A stretch of 64,000 nucleotides of DNA from a virus. The DNA lies in the IMG/VR virus record IMGVR_UViG_3300012000_000005, positions 31,462 through 95,461 of that record. One strand, given 5' to 3'. A model generated the notes under the pieces. The model made no database searches, was not told the origin of the DNA, and saw only the letters and a program-made list of their open reading frames with translations. The translations under genes and the position numbers were made by a program. Shown here piece by piece: positions 1 through 9,065 of this stretch. The stretch's first letter is position 1; the number at the start of each line of letters is the position of its first letter.

Positions 1-176
1 AAGGTCCAACTGGTTCTCAAGGTATTCAGGGTGTAACAGGACCAACAGGAAGTCAGGGTTTACTAGGTCCAACAGGCCCTACAGGCACTACACTACTTAA
101 TGTAGATGGTGGCGGCCCTGCAACAAATTATGGCGGAGTTATAACCATCAACGGAGGAGACGTGAGCGGTAACTAA
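1..176 (+). CDS. Collagen-like tail fibre protein, C-terminal end only
   Basis: The frame is open from base 3 and ends at TAA 174-176, so these are the last ~57 codons of a gene that begins left of the window. Several Gly-X-Y triplets (GPTGSQG, GPTGPTG) are followed by a short non-repetitive tail ending GGDVSGN. Collagen-like triple helices form stiff shafts in the fibres of many tailed phages. The stop overlaps the next start (TAATG), so this gene and its collagen-like neighbour are translated together and may be parts of one fibre. The fibre role is inferred from repeat type and position. Confidence 0.7.
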   Translation, partial: GPTGSQGIQGVTGPTGSQGLLGPTGPTGTTLLNVDGGGPATNYGGVITINGGDVSGN

Positions 177-589
177 TGGCAATTAAATTACAATTACGTC
201 GTGGTACGGCGTCAGAATGGTCAACAACTAACCCTCTTCTTTCCGAAGGTGAACTAGGTCTTGAGCTTGACACTGGAAAGTTTAAAGTTGGCAATGGAAC
301 TCAAAACTGGAATGCGTTAGTATATGCATCTGGTATACAGGGACCTACAGGACCACAAGGACCAGCAGGCTCAAACGGCGCTGCAGGTGCAAACGGTTCT
401 GCGGGACCACAAGGACCAACAGGCTTGCGTGGACCAACAGGTGCACAAGGCCCCGCTGGAGACGGTGGAGTTGGTCAACTACTTGCTATGGATGCGCAGT
501 TAGAACTTGGAATATTCTTTCCGCGTTATTCACAGACACGTACTACTACTGTTGTACAAACCGTTATTCCACCAATTTCGCTTATCTAG
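176..589 (+). CDS. Collagen-like short tail fibre protein
   Basis: A 137-residue protein. The first ~50 residues ([11 protein letters not shown]...[17 protein letters not shown]) match the small beta-rich N-terminal motif common in phage fibre and Mtd-like proteins, which attaches the fibre to its base. Residues ~55-98 are an uninterrupted collagen region of Gly-X-Y triplets, mostly [10 protein letters not shown]-like. A ~40-residue C-terminal tip follows, rich in beta-formers and Thr. It starts at the ATG of a TAATG overlap with the upstream collagen-like gene. It probably forms a trimeric fibre or spacer; the receptor-binding part may be in a neighbouring gene. Confidence 0.75.
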   Translation: MAIKLQLRRGTASEWSTTNPLLSEGELGLELDTGKFKVGNGTQNWNALVYASGIQGPTGPQGPAGSNGAAGANGSAGPQGPTGLRGPTGAQGPAGDGGVGQLLAMDAQLELGIFFPRYSQTRTTTVVQTVIPPISLI

Positions 590-603
590 GAAGGTAACAA
601 TTA

Positions 604-3600
604 ATGGCACGTAATATTGCGCCCGAGGATTATGTATTTAATCCGACTCTTAAGACTATTACTATTGAGCGCTACATCAAGAAAATTCACATCTTCCTTA
701 TTGTTAACGCAACAACTAATCAGATTCTTTTTAACTTTTCTGACCCAGATAAAAAAGCTACGGTCAGCTATATATATCCAGACACAAGCGTATCTAATCC
801 TTACGGAGAAACTAACTATAAAACTGTAATTCAGTTAGACGCAGCTATTAGCACAGCGGGTATGACCGCTAATGACACACTTCAAATTGTTGTTGATGAT
901 GAGCACCAGAAGGTCACATTTGATGACACCTTTATTGACGGAGCGCAGAAGCTTCGTACATCTAGCCCTCAGTCACTTATGGATACTGACTTTGAATACT
1001 CAGTACAGCCATCTAAATGGGAGGCGCTATTCCTTCACAACAACTACCCATCATTCTTCCCTAAAGGAACTGGTGGTAACTCCCTTGACATCGTGTCTAT
1101 GACTGGTAATGGAGTTAGACCACGTTCTACTATGACAGTTACAACTGCGCTTCCTCACGGTCTAACCCCAGGACAGGTAGTATCTGTTCAAGAAACTCTT
1201 AACTATCTTGCAGAGGGTACCTCTCTTGTAACTTCAGCGCCTACCCCTGAAACTTTTACATACACAGCTCGTGGAGTTGTTTCGGGAGACGTTCTTTCTG
1301 GAACGCTTACTAGCGTATACGGTGGAGACATTTTTGACGGCGCTCACATTCCTGGAGGTAACTTCCCAATTGGTGGAGTTAGCACTCTAAAAGATTGGAG
1401 AGCTACTACAGACGGTGCGGCACCAGTTTCAAAAGTAACAGTTCAATTTGAACAGCCACACGGTGTTTATCCAGGAGCACTTATTGTTGTTACTGGTACA
1501 AACAGCTTTGATGGTAACTGGTCAGTAAGCGAAGTTCCAACAACAAGAACATTATCCTTTCAATTAGACCGTCAGCAGTCTGCTGTGTCAGTTCCTAATA
1601 CAGCATTAATTCTTACAAAAGGCGACGGATATATCGTACACAGGCCATTTGATGGCGGAGTTTCTTTGACAACTGGTACTAATACAATGGGTAACCAAGT
1701 TATTCGTCAAACCCGCCGTTACTTCCGCTACCAGTCTGGTAAGGGCATTCAGTTCTCAACTGGTGCTCAATTAACTCCAGTATTTGACGTAGAGCAAATG
1801 TACTTAAATGGCGGAGCAATTGGACCAGCTATTGTTACAGTTAAGACTGTACAAGACCATGGTCTACAAGCTGGTGTAGGTATTCAGGTTGAAGGCGTTA
1901 TTACCCGTGGAGCTTATAATCCTTTTAATGGTGATAACTTTGTTGTTACTGAAATTATTGATGTTAACACATTTACCTATGCAGTAAATCTAACTCAAAC
2001 AGTTTCTTTAACTGACCAGAACCCAGCGGGTGTTAACGTATACGTACACGCTCGTACTTGGTACGGAGCTGTTACTCGCGCTGGTATGTTTGATGACCAA
2101 AATGGTTTCTTCTTTGAATATGACGGAACAAAAATGTATGCTTGCCGTCGTCACTCTGAAAAAGAAGCTATTGGACGTATTAACGTAACTAAAGACTCAA
2201 GTTTTGTTACTGGTTTATCTACTCAGTTCCGCAAACAGCTTGTAGTTGGTCAATCAATTGTTATTAAGGGCGCTACATATAGAGTTGTTCAAATTAACTC
2301 TGCAACATCCATGAATATTGCCCCTGCTTACAAAGGAACGTCTGGTCTTCGTACAAGATTTATGATTACACAGAACGAAAGAATTCCTCAAGAAGAGTGG
2401 AACATTGACCGTTTTGACGGTACAGGACCATCTGGTTACAAGATGGATATTGGCCGCATGCAGATGATTTATATCGACTATACCTGGTACGGTGCTGGAA
2501 CTATTCGTTGGGGTATGCGTGGCGTAAATGGAAAGATTGTTTGGTGCCATAGACTACCTATGAACAACGTCAATAACGCCGCCTATCAGCGTTCAGGTAA
2601 CTTGCCTGCACGTTATGAAGTATCTAACGACCCTGGTTATTTTTCACGTATGTTAGCTGGTGGCTCCGCTGGAGTTATTGGAACACAACTTGGGCCTGAT
2701 GACAATGTTCTGTGGGTAGAAAACACGGCAGATTGGCCAGCCGCTGGTTATGTTTGGGTTAGAGATGATACCAACTGCGAAATTATGCGCTACTCTTCAG
2801 TAGGAGCGTACGACCCAGTAAAGAAATGCGCACCTATCTTTATCGCAGAACGTAGAGCATCTGTTACACAAATTTATCCAGATATTCCATTTACTTTTTC
2901 TGGAACAAAGTCACGTGTAACATTTACCCCAGATTCCTCATTTACTGGTGTTGGAGGAAATCCTCAGGTAGCAGTTCAGTCAATTACTCAAAATTGCGCA
3001 CCTATCATTAGCCACTGGGGTTCCTCAGTTATTATGGACGGTAGGTTTGACGATGACTCAAGCTTTATCTTTACTGGTGGTATGACAAAGCTTCTTAGCG
3101 TAGCAGCAGGTGTTCAAAGACCTCTTATTGCTATTCGTTTGGCACCGACCGTAGATAACGCTATTGCACGTAACTATGGTATTAGAGAGTTAACTAACCG
3201 AATGCAATTAAAGTTAAACTCTATTGGTGTTACTACTAACGGACAGTTCCGTATAGATGGCTTACTAAACCCAAACAAACTCGAATACACTAGATGGACC
3301 GCGGCCCAGATGACTACAACTCGTTCGTCTGTAACTGGAGCATCTGGCGTTAACACTATTACTATTGCTGATACCTCAGGTACTAACGGTATTGTTCCTG
3401 GAATGTTGGTAACAGGAACTGGTATTGGTTCAGGAGCTACTATTGCTTCTGTAGCCGCAAACAGAGTAACTTTGTCGGTTGCAAACTCGGGAACTGTTTC
3501 TGGAACTATTACCTTTACGCCTCGTTCTGGTTTAGCTGGAATTCCAGATGATTGGGGTCGTGACCTCGTTGGTTCTGGTTCTTTGGCTCAGATTATCTAC

Positions 3601-3900
3601 TTTGATAACACTGGTCCTGGAGCTGGTAACGCCCAAACTGCCTCAGGCCTTGTCACGGGTGGAGACTCTGTAGCGTCTTTCTACTCAGAAAATGGCGCTG
3701 GTGGCACCAACTACAACATCTCTAACTATGACCTAAGTAAAATTAGGGACCTTGGTAACTCAATTCTTAGCGGAAATGGCAATGTATCTAGCCCATCATA
3801 CCCAAATGGCCCAGACCTACTTGTTATTGCCGCGACAAATATCGGTACCGCATCAGCCAATATTGCCGCTCGTATCTCATGGACTGAGGCTCAGGCATAA
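604..3900 (+). CDS. Large modular tail fibre / virion structural protein
   Basis: An 1098-residue protein with an AGGAAGG ribosome site before ATG 604. No catalytic motif is visible. The N-terminal ~150 residues look like a baseplate-attachment domain. Residues ~175-460 hold three copies of a ~45-residue beta module with the signature HG(L/V)xxGxxVxVxG...FNG (around 1129, 1435 and 1822), which also occurs in the baseplate J and tail protein I genes downstream. Near 3320-3520 is a second module (GTGIGSGATI...VTLSVANSGTVSG) shared with the glycine-rich fibre gene at 4645. Modular, repeat-rich architecture and position among fibre genes indicate a side-fibre or host-recognition protein. The exact role is not known. 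Confidence 0.7.
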   Translation: MARNIAPEDYVFNPTLKTITIERYIKKIHIFLIVNATTNQILFNFSDPDKKATVSYIYPDTSVSNPYGETNYKTVIQLDAAISTAGMTANDTLQIVVDDEHQKVTFDDTFIDGAQKLRTSSPQSLMDTDFEYSVQPSKWEALFLHNNYPSFFPKGTGGNSLDIVSMTGNGVRPRSTMTVTTALPHGLTPGQVVSVQETLNYLAEGTSLVTSAPTPETFTYTARGVVSGDVLSGTLTSVYGGDIFDGAHIPGGNFPIGGVSTLKDWRATTDGAAPVSKVTVQFEQPHGVYPGALIVVTGTNSFDGNWSVSEVPTTRTLSFQLDRQQSAVSVPNTALILTKGDGYIVHRPFDGGVSLTTGTNTMGNQVIRQTRRYFRYQSGKGIQFSTGAQLTPVFDVEQMYLNGGAIGPAIVTVKTVQDHGLQAGVGIQVEGVITRGAYNPFNGDNFVVTEIIDVNTFTYAVNLTQTVSLTDQNPAGVNVYVHARTWYGAVTRAGMFDDQNGFFFEYDGTKMYACRRHSEKEAIGRINVTKDSSFVTGLSTQFRKQLVVGQSIVIKGATYRVVQINSATSMNIAPAYKGTSGLRTRFMITQNERIPQEEWNIDRFDGTGPSGYKMDIGRMQMIYIDYTWYGAGTIRWGMRGVNGKIVWCHRLPMNNVNNAAYQRSGNLPARYEVSNDPGYFSRMLAGGSAGVIGTQLGPDDNVLWVENTADWPAAGYVWVRDDTNCEIMRYSSVGAYDPVKKCAPIFIAERRASVTQIYPDIPFTFSGTKSRVTFTPDSSFTGVGGNPQVAVQSITQNCAPIISHWGSSVIMDGRFDDDSSFIFTGGMTKLLSVAAGVQRPLIAIRLAPTVDNAIARNYGIRELTNRMQLKLNSIGVTTNGQFRIDGLLNPNKLEYTRWTAAQMTTTRSSVTGASGVNTITIADTSGTNGIVPGMLVTGTGIGSGATIASVAANRVTLSVANSGTVSGTITFTPRSGLAGIPDDWGRDLVGSGSLAQIIYFDNTGPGAGNAQTASGLVTGGDSVASFYSENGAGGTNYNISNYDLSKIRDLGNSILSGNGNVSSPSYPNGPDLLVIAATNIGTASANIAARISWTEAQA

Positions 3901-3974
3901 TGTCCACGGTTTACTATGGCAAGACATTTAAAAATGCTACACTTTTAATAACCTCGGAAGGTAGGTAATAACAC

Positions 3975-4313
3975 ATGCCCGATTACTCATCGCTGTCTAC
4001 GCAGATTACTGCTGTTAAGACAGAGATTACAGATAGTCTTGCAGCGAGCACATATACCGCACAGGACCTTGTGTTCGTCGCCAAGGCATTAGAAACCCTT
4101 GGCAGCCTGCTAGGGGTAAACGACATTGTTGCTGCAACCGCAGACCGCGTCACAGCAATTACAACTGCTGGTACCTCACAAGTTGCTGCTGTTAACTCAG
4201 CTGGCACTACACAGGTTTCTGCAGTTAACACTGCAGGAAATACAAAGATAGCTGCTATCCAAGCGGAGTCAGCTAACTTAACCAATCTAGCTTATATAGG
4301 AGTACTAGCATAA
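3975..4313 (+). CDS. Small tail fibre-associated protein with AVNSAG-type repeats
   Basis: 112 residues, acidic N-terminus, then a predicted helical stretch. Residues ~63-95 contain short tandem repeats (ITTAGTSQVAAVNSAGTTQVSAVNTAG) typical of trimeric coiled fibre stalks. A GGAAGG ribosome site lies at about 3956. Its stop overlaps the ATG of the next gene (ATAATG), so the pair is coupled. Similar short repeat proteins sit beside tail fibre genes in T4-like phages. It could be a fibre stalk, a fibre chaperone or a minor fibre subunit. No enzymatic motif is visible. Confidence 0.5.
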   Translation: MPDYSSLSTQITAVKTEITDSLAASTYTAQDLVFVAKALETLGSLLGVNDIVAATADRVTAITTAGTSQVAAVNSAGTTQVSAVNTAGNTKIAAIQAESANLTNLAYIGVLA

Positions 4314-4618
4314 TGCCAACTACAGTTACACGTTTTAGAGCAGGTACTGCTGGAACTACAGATGGCTCTGCCTACTCTGTTCCTGCAAGTAATACTGCAA
4401 TTATTACTAATGTAAATCTTTCAAACAAGACAGGTGCTACACGCACAGTCACCGTTACTGTTGGTGGCTTTTCGTACTGCACAGGTCTACAGGTACCGCC
4501 AAACGGTACTGTAAACTTCGATACTCGCACAGTGTTGAATGCCACAGAAACCATTACAGTTACGGCAGATGTTGCATCTGCAGTTGACTTTTTGATTTCT
4601 GGCGTTTTAATTTCTTAA
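4313..4618 (+). CDS. Small beta-sandwich virion protein, unknown role
   Basis: 101 residues, almost entirely alternating Thr/Val/Ser beta-strand patterns with no charged helix, for example GATRTVTVTVGG and GTVNFDTRTVLNATETITV. This resembles small single-domain decoration or fibre-tip proteins. It is coupled to the preceding gene by a TAATG overlap and followed by the giant glycine-rich fibre gene, so it probably belongs to the same adhesion apparatus. The family was not recognised beyond fold character. The protein at 10654 has a similar size and composition. Confidence 0.5.
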   Translation: MPTTVTRFRAGTAGTTDGSAYSVPASNTAIITNVNLSNKTGATRTVTVTVGGFSYCTGLQVPPNGTVNFDTRTVLNATETITVTADVASAVDFLISGVLIS

Positions 4619-4644
4619 CAACCAGGTAAAGGACAGGTATATAA

Positions 4645-7600
4645 ATGGCTATTAGTTCAAGCAAAGAATTTATCGTATTTCCTAACGATAATTCTGGTCG
4701 CGTTTACGTTAAAGAGCAGGCCTTTACAGCCAGTGGTACCTGGACAGTTCCTGCTGGTGTAACAAGCGCTCAAATCATCCTCGTTGGTGGAGGTGGCGGC
4801 GGTGGAGGCGGAAGCCAAAACGTCGCGGGCGGCGGTGGCGGTGGCGGACAGGTAATTGTTCGTAACCTCGACGTTAATCCACTACAGACCTACACTGTAA
4901 CAATTGGTGCAGGTGGTCAGGGCGGTCTTGGCGCTCAGACTGGTGCAGCTGATGAAACAAGCACACTTCCAGGCGGTAACGGTACTCCTACCTCATTTGG
5001 AAACATTACAGTTGCAAACCTTTTGACAAATACAGACTTTGATTACAACATTCTTGGCTGGGAACCAGACATTACTTTCCGTTCTGCCACTGGTATTTCT
5101 GGTCAGTCTGGTATCACCGTATATCCTAATGCTGCTGGTATTTCAGTAGGTCAGATTGTATCTGGTGGTAACATTGCTGGTGGTGCGGTTGTTCAGTCTA
5201 TTACTGGAAACGTAGTAGCGCTATCTCTTGCTAACACAGGTACAGTGAGCGGTATTATTCGTTTTGACAACGATACTGTTCGTCTACGTCCATCTAACGT
5301 ATTCTTTAATAACATCTCAGGTGGCGGTGACACAACTAACCCACAGACATCAAATACCCCAGGTTCACCATATTTCCAGAACCTATCTAACAACATTTTG
5401 ATGCCTGAACTATCACAGCTTGAAGAAGCAGCCCTTATCACGAACAATAACATTCGTCAGTATGGAACTGCGCTTTCTACCTTTACCATTACCAACGCTG
5501 GTGTTCCTACCAAGTTGGCAGAAATGGCTGGCGGATACGCTAAGTTAGCAACGGGTGTATTAACTGCAACATCAATTACTTTGGATAGCACACTAAATGT
5601 TTATCCAGGTATGTCTATTTCAGGAAATGGTTTCCAAGCTGGAACTACTGTTCTTAGCGTAGATAGCAGCACAGCGATTACAATTTCTGCTGCACTTACA
5701 TCGCCATTAACTGCCAGTGCTTGTACTGTTTCTTACACAGGCGCTACTGGTGCTAACGCCCTTATTTGCGGTACTAGCTCCTCAACAGCGTCGGGTAACC
5801 CAACATGGGTTCAGTTCTCTAACATGAACTCAACCAGCACTTCAAACGGTCTTCAGACATCTGCAGGTTTCCAGGGAGTTCCATATATCCCAGGCACTAC
5901 CTACACAATGTCTGCTTATGTTTCTACAAACGTAAATATCAGCACCTCAACACCAATCCTATTCCAGATTCGTTCAGCGGGAGCTTCTCGTAACGCTATC
6001 TCCAGCACTTCATATCAGGGCGGCTCTAACTCAGCAACCACTGACTCTATTGATGCTGGTACCGCTAACGGTTTCTTTGTGCGTCAAGCAACTCCAGCAG
6101 CCTTGAGTGGGTACGGTGGTTCCTTCTCAACTACAGCTAACGCAGGCAACAACTCCACAACAATTACTGTTGCTGATGCAAGCGGTATTTTGCAGAGCAT
6201 GACCATCACAGGTTCAGGTATTCAGTCAAACACTACAGTATCTTCTATTGTGGGAAACACTGTTACTATAAGCCTTCCAACAAACGCTGTTATTACTAAC
6301 GGTGCTGTTTCATTCAACTCTGGAAACTCTCAGGTACTTGGTTCAAACGTTACTCCTAGCCAAACACCATGGCGCCGTATCTCAGCAACCTTTACCACAC
6401 CAACAATTGCAACCACACTTGCTAACAGCATTTATGCGTTTGGTTCAACACCTCAGTTTATTCACCCAGTAATCATGCTTCAGCAGGGTTCTGTAAACTA
6501 CTGGTTTGATAACATCCAGCTTGAAGTTGGTAATACAACTACAACTTGGCGTCCACCTGTATACCGTGAGGCACAAGCACTTGTTGCTATGTCTAACAAC
6601 GCACAGGGCGGAAACCTTGAGGCTTCACACCGATTTGTAAGGTCAGTAGCTGGTACTCAGTACTCAGGTTCTGCATTCGTTGTTGATATGGGTACAGCTA
6701 ACCAGTACCGTCCAGTGCGTGGATTTATCGAGTTTTTTGATAGAGACTACAACTCACTGCTTCGTACAGAAGGCAGCAACGTATTCTTGCCAATCTCTGG
6801 TGTTTCAGCGCTAACTCAGCAAATGCCTAACGTTACTTATCCAGTACGTGTAGGTGTGACAGCTACAGCTCCTGTTAACACTGCTTGGATGAAGTTTGGT
6901 GTCTTTAAGCTTAACGGCACTCAATCAGCTTCAGCTAACGCAATTGAACTTGCAATCATGGCTCCACAGCTTGAGGCTGCAGCAGTCCCAACTATTTACA
7001 AAGAAGCTGACGGCGTTAACTTTGTATACGCTGGACAAGCTGGTGTCACACCAATTGTTACAGCAGCAACCATCTCTGCAGAAGGTGGCGGAGGCGGCGG
7101 AACATATAACGCTAACTCACTAGTTTGGCAGTACGGTCTAGAAGGCGGCAACAACGGCGGTCACGCTGCACGTAACGCCCACACTTCTATGACTCTTGCT
7201 GGCGGTGGCGCTGGTTCAGGTTCTGCAGGTGGCAACGCGCTTTCATACATGCCTGGATTCTCAGGCGGTAACACCACTGGTGGTTCTAACATCACTACAG
7301 GTACAGCTCAGCAAACATGGCCACTTCGTGGAAACTACGGTGGTGGCGCATTCTGGCAGACTGGTACAGGCTCAGCTAACATCCCAGGTTGGGGTGGAGA
7401 CGGTGGTCTTGGACAGTTAATTAACAGTATTAACAGCGGTTCGCCTATTGGCCTCGCACTTGGTGGCGGTGGCGGTGGCGCTGGCTGGAGCTCTAACTCA
7501 CAATTCCAAACTTCTCCAGGTCGCGGAAACGGTGGCGGTGGTAAGGGTGCAGGTACTTGGATTCTTAACCAGTCTGCTGCAACTGCTGATTACTACGCAC

Positions 7601-8295
7601 GTGGCCTTGATGGTATTGCTAACACTGGCGGCGGAGGCGGCGGTGGAGGTTCAAACTGGTCCAACGACCCAGCTACCTTCATTAACCACGCAGCTGCAAA
7701 CGTTGCTGTTAACTATGAAGCGCTATCTGCTGAATACTTCAAGTGGACACCTATTTACAACGCAACAATCGTTATCTCAGGACAGGCTGGTTTCTACGGT
7801 TCAAACGTTCTACGTGTGACTATTCAAGATGTTGGTAATGCAAAAATTACTACCACATGGCAGTCATTCCCAATTCTTCCACGCATCCCACTATTCTTCT
7901 CAGGTGTGGCTGCACGTCTAACAACTGCTCCTGGTGGTGTGACATCTTCACAGTTCCCAGGTCTTGCTAAGCGCGTACGTCCAACAGTTCGTTGGAAGAA
8001 TGACCGTAACATTGTTCTTCGTGAAGACCGTCCAGATTTCAACATTGTATTTGCTGGTACTAACGCCATCACTTACCTTGGCGCAGCAGGTGCTACATCT
8101 GGTTCATGGTTAACTCTTCAGGCTCCAGCTGACGCATCATTCTTTGATGTATGCTGGGAATTCCTATACTTTGATGCTGGCGACATCGTTGATGTTGACC
8201 TTGGTGGATGCCAGTATCAGGGCTATAAGTCAGACGGCGGTAACGGTGCTGACGGTTATGCTCTAATCCGCTGGTTTGACAAAGCAGTTCTATAA
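4645..8295 (+). CDS. Giant glycine-rich tail fibre / receptor-binding protein
   Basis: 1216 residues. Residues ~45-75 and several stretches in ~810-1000 are Gly-rich runs (up to eight consecutive Gly) within a jelly-like glycine-rich domain of the kind that forms polyglycine sandwiches at phage adhesin tips (compare T-even gp38 tips). Between them are three copies of a ~50-residue beta module (GxGIxxxTxVxSIxGNxVTIS; around 5095, 5560 and 6150), related to one in the gene at 604, and carbohydrate-binding-like jelly rolls (WVQFSNM..., YWFDNIQLEVG). It begins with an N-terminal motif (FTASGTWTVPAGVTSAQI) common to glycine-rich phage tail proteins. It is likely the main host-recognition protein; the receptor is unknown. 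Confidence 0.75.
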   Translation: MAISSSKEFIVFPNDNSGRVYVKEQAFTASGTWTVPAGVTSAQIILVGGGGGGGGGSQNVAGGGGGGGQVIVRNLDVNPLQTYTVTIGAGGQGGLGAQTGAADETSTLPGGNGTPTSFGNITVANLLTNTDFDYNILGWEPDITFRSATGISGQSGITVYPNAAGISVGQIVSGGNIAGGAVVQSITGNVVALSLANTGTVSGIIRFDNDTVRLRPSNVFFNNISGGGDTTNPQTSNTPGSPYFQNLSNNILMPELSQLEEAALITNNNIRQYGTALSTFTITNAGVPTKLAEMAGGYAKLATGVLTATSITLDSTLNVYPGMSISGNGFQAGTTVLSVDSSTAITISAALTSPLTASACTVSYTGATGANALICGTSSSTASGNPTWVQFSNMNSTSTSNGLQTSAGFQGVPYIPGTTYTMSAYVSTNVNISTSTPILFQIRSAGASRNAISSTSYQGGSNSATTDSIDAGTANGFFVRQATPAALSGYGGSFSTTANAGNNSTTITVADASGILQSMTITGSGIQSNTTVSSIVGNTVTISLPTNAVITNGAVSFNSGNSQVLGSNVTPSQTPWRRISATFTTPTIATTLANSIYAFGSTPQFIHPVIMLQQGSVNYWFDNIQLEVGNTTTTWRPPVYREAQALVAMSNNAQGGNLEASHRFVRSVAGTQYSGSAFVVDMGTANQYRPVRGFIEFFDRDYNSLLRTEGSNVFLPISGVSALTQQMPNVTYPVRVGVTATAPVNTAWMKFGVFKLNGTQSASANAIELAIMAPQLEAAAVPTIYKEADGVNFVYAGQAGVTPIVTAATISAEGGGGGGTYNANSLVWQYGLEGGNNGGHAARNAHTSMTLAGGGAGSGSAGGNALSYMPGFSGGNTTGGSNITTGTAQQTWPLRGNYGGGAFWQTGTGSANIPGWGGDGGLGQLINSINSGSPIGLALGGGGGGAGWSSNSQFQTSPGRGNGGGGKGAGTWILNQSAATADYYARGLDGIANTGGGGGGGGSNWSNDPATFINHAAANVAVNYEALSAEYFKWTPIYNATIVISGQAGFYGSNVLRVTIQDVGNAKITTTWQSFPILPRIPLFFSGVAARLTTAPGGVTSSQFPGLAKRVRPTVRWKNDRNIVLREDRPDFNIVFAGTNAITYLGAAGATSGSWLTLQAPADASFFDVCWEFLYFDAGDIVDVDLGGCQYQGYKSDGGNGADGYALIRWFDKAVL

Positions 8296-8305
8296 GGAGT
8301 AACTA

Positions 8306-8611
8306 ATGGCTAAATATGCACTGATTGACGGAACACTTGTAAACTCTGTAGTTGTAGCCGACTCCGAGGAAGGTCTCGGAGTTATGGCTTCACTATTTGA
8401 GGTTATAGATGTTACGGCATTAGTTCCACAGCCTTCAAAGGGCTGGGCATACGAAGGTGGGATTTTTTATCCTCCTAAGTTGACAGACGCCGCTAAAGCA
8501 CTGTGGGATGGAAAAACATTCACAGACCCTAATATTATCGATGCAGAGGTTGTAGAAGAAACCCCTGCTATCGAAGAAACACCTGCAACTTCTAGTAGAA
8601 AGAGAAAGTAA
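8306..8611 (+). CDS. Small acidic tail fibre-associated protein
   Basis: 101 residues with a clear AAGGAG ribosome site at about 8294. The N-terminal half (MAKYALIDGTLVNSVVVADSE) resembles the short two-strand domain often encoded just after phage fibre genes, where it acts as a fibre-assembly factor or cap. The C-terminus is low-complexity Glu/Thr/Pro with a basic SSRKRK end. It abuts the next gene with no gap. The assembly-factor role is an inference from position. Confidence 0.5.
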   Translation: MAKYALIDGTLVNSVVVADSEEGLGVMASLFEVIDVTALVPQPSKGWAYEGGIFYPPKLTDAAKALWDGKTFTDPNIIDAEVVEETPAIEETPATSSRKRK

Positions 8612-8995
8612 ATGGCAATATCATCATCGCCTACGGTGTTGACCCAGTCTAACGACGCCTACATCAACGCTGGACATACTGGACGTTTGCAGACCTTTTC
8701 TGCATCAACTGGTGCAGTAAGTATCAACGTAACTAACGGACCTTTTGTCCGTATTGCAAACCCTGTCGGTGCGGTTACCGTAACCTTTGTTGGTATTCCA
8801 ACTGGTTATGGAAACCTGTGGCAGGTAGAAGTTGCTAGCCGTGGAGCTAATGCTGTTGCATTTAACAACATCATTTGGGACGGTGGCTCAGCCCCAACTT
8901 TAGCTTCAGGTACTAATAAGACTGTTCTTGAGTTCTACTCATGGGACGGCGGTACCCAAATCTTCGGTCGCGTTAAGTTTGCAACCCTAGCTTAA
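8612..8995 (+). CDS. Small beta-rich virion protein at end of fibre cluster
   Basis: 127 residues, beta-rich throughout with repeated short strands (VSINVTNGPFVRIANPVGAVTVTF) and two WDGG motifs (residues ~90 and ~111). It is directly adjacent to the preceding gene and followed within 15 bases by an intrinsic terminator, so it is the last gene of the fibre transcript. It is probably a fibre tip or decoration protein. No specific family was recognised. Confidence 0.5.
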   Translation: MAISSSPTVLTQSNDAYINAGHTGRLQTFSASTGAVSINVTNGPFVRIANPVGAVTVTFVGIPTGYGNLWQVEVASRGANAVAFNNIIWDGGSAPTLASGTNKTVLEFYSWDGGTQIFGRVKFATLA

Positions 8996-9007
8996 TTTAT
9001 AGAAATA

Positions 9008-9044
9008 GCTCCCCGCCGTCCCCAGGGACTGGCGGGGCTTTTCT
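9008..9044 (+). terminator. Intrinsic terminator ending the fibre operon
   Basis: A GC-rich hairpin with CCCCGCC and GGCGGGG arms, an inner GTCCC/GGGAC extension and a CA loop, followed by CTTTTCTATTT. It separates the fibre genes from the glycosyltransferase gene, which has its own promoter-like element. Confidence 0.85.
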
Positions 9045-9053
9045 ATTTAAAGG

Positions 9054-9059
9054 TACAAT
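9054..9059 (+). promoter_or_regulatory. -10-like element of a leaderless start (TACAAT)
   Basis: TACAAT is followed by exactly six bases and then ATG 9066, with no ribosome-binding site. It lies directly after the fibre terminator, where a new promoter is expected. The -35 region is not recognisable. Confidence 0.6.
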
Positions 9060-9065
9060 TAATTT

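Noticed and set aside
2254-2550. 98-codon minus-strand ORF inside the large fibre gene
   Set aside because: Antisense shadow of a strongly coding plus-strand gene; no ribosome site or recognisable protein.
3900-3968. 22-codon ORF coupled by TAATG to the fibre gene
   Set aside because: It merely spans the gap to the next ribosome site, has no recognisable content and is too short to separate from chance.
6896-7819. Several plus-strand ORFs within the glycine-rich fibre gene
   Set aside because: They read the same glycine-rich DNA in another frame, giving Leu/Val-rich artefacts with no start signals.
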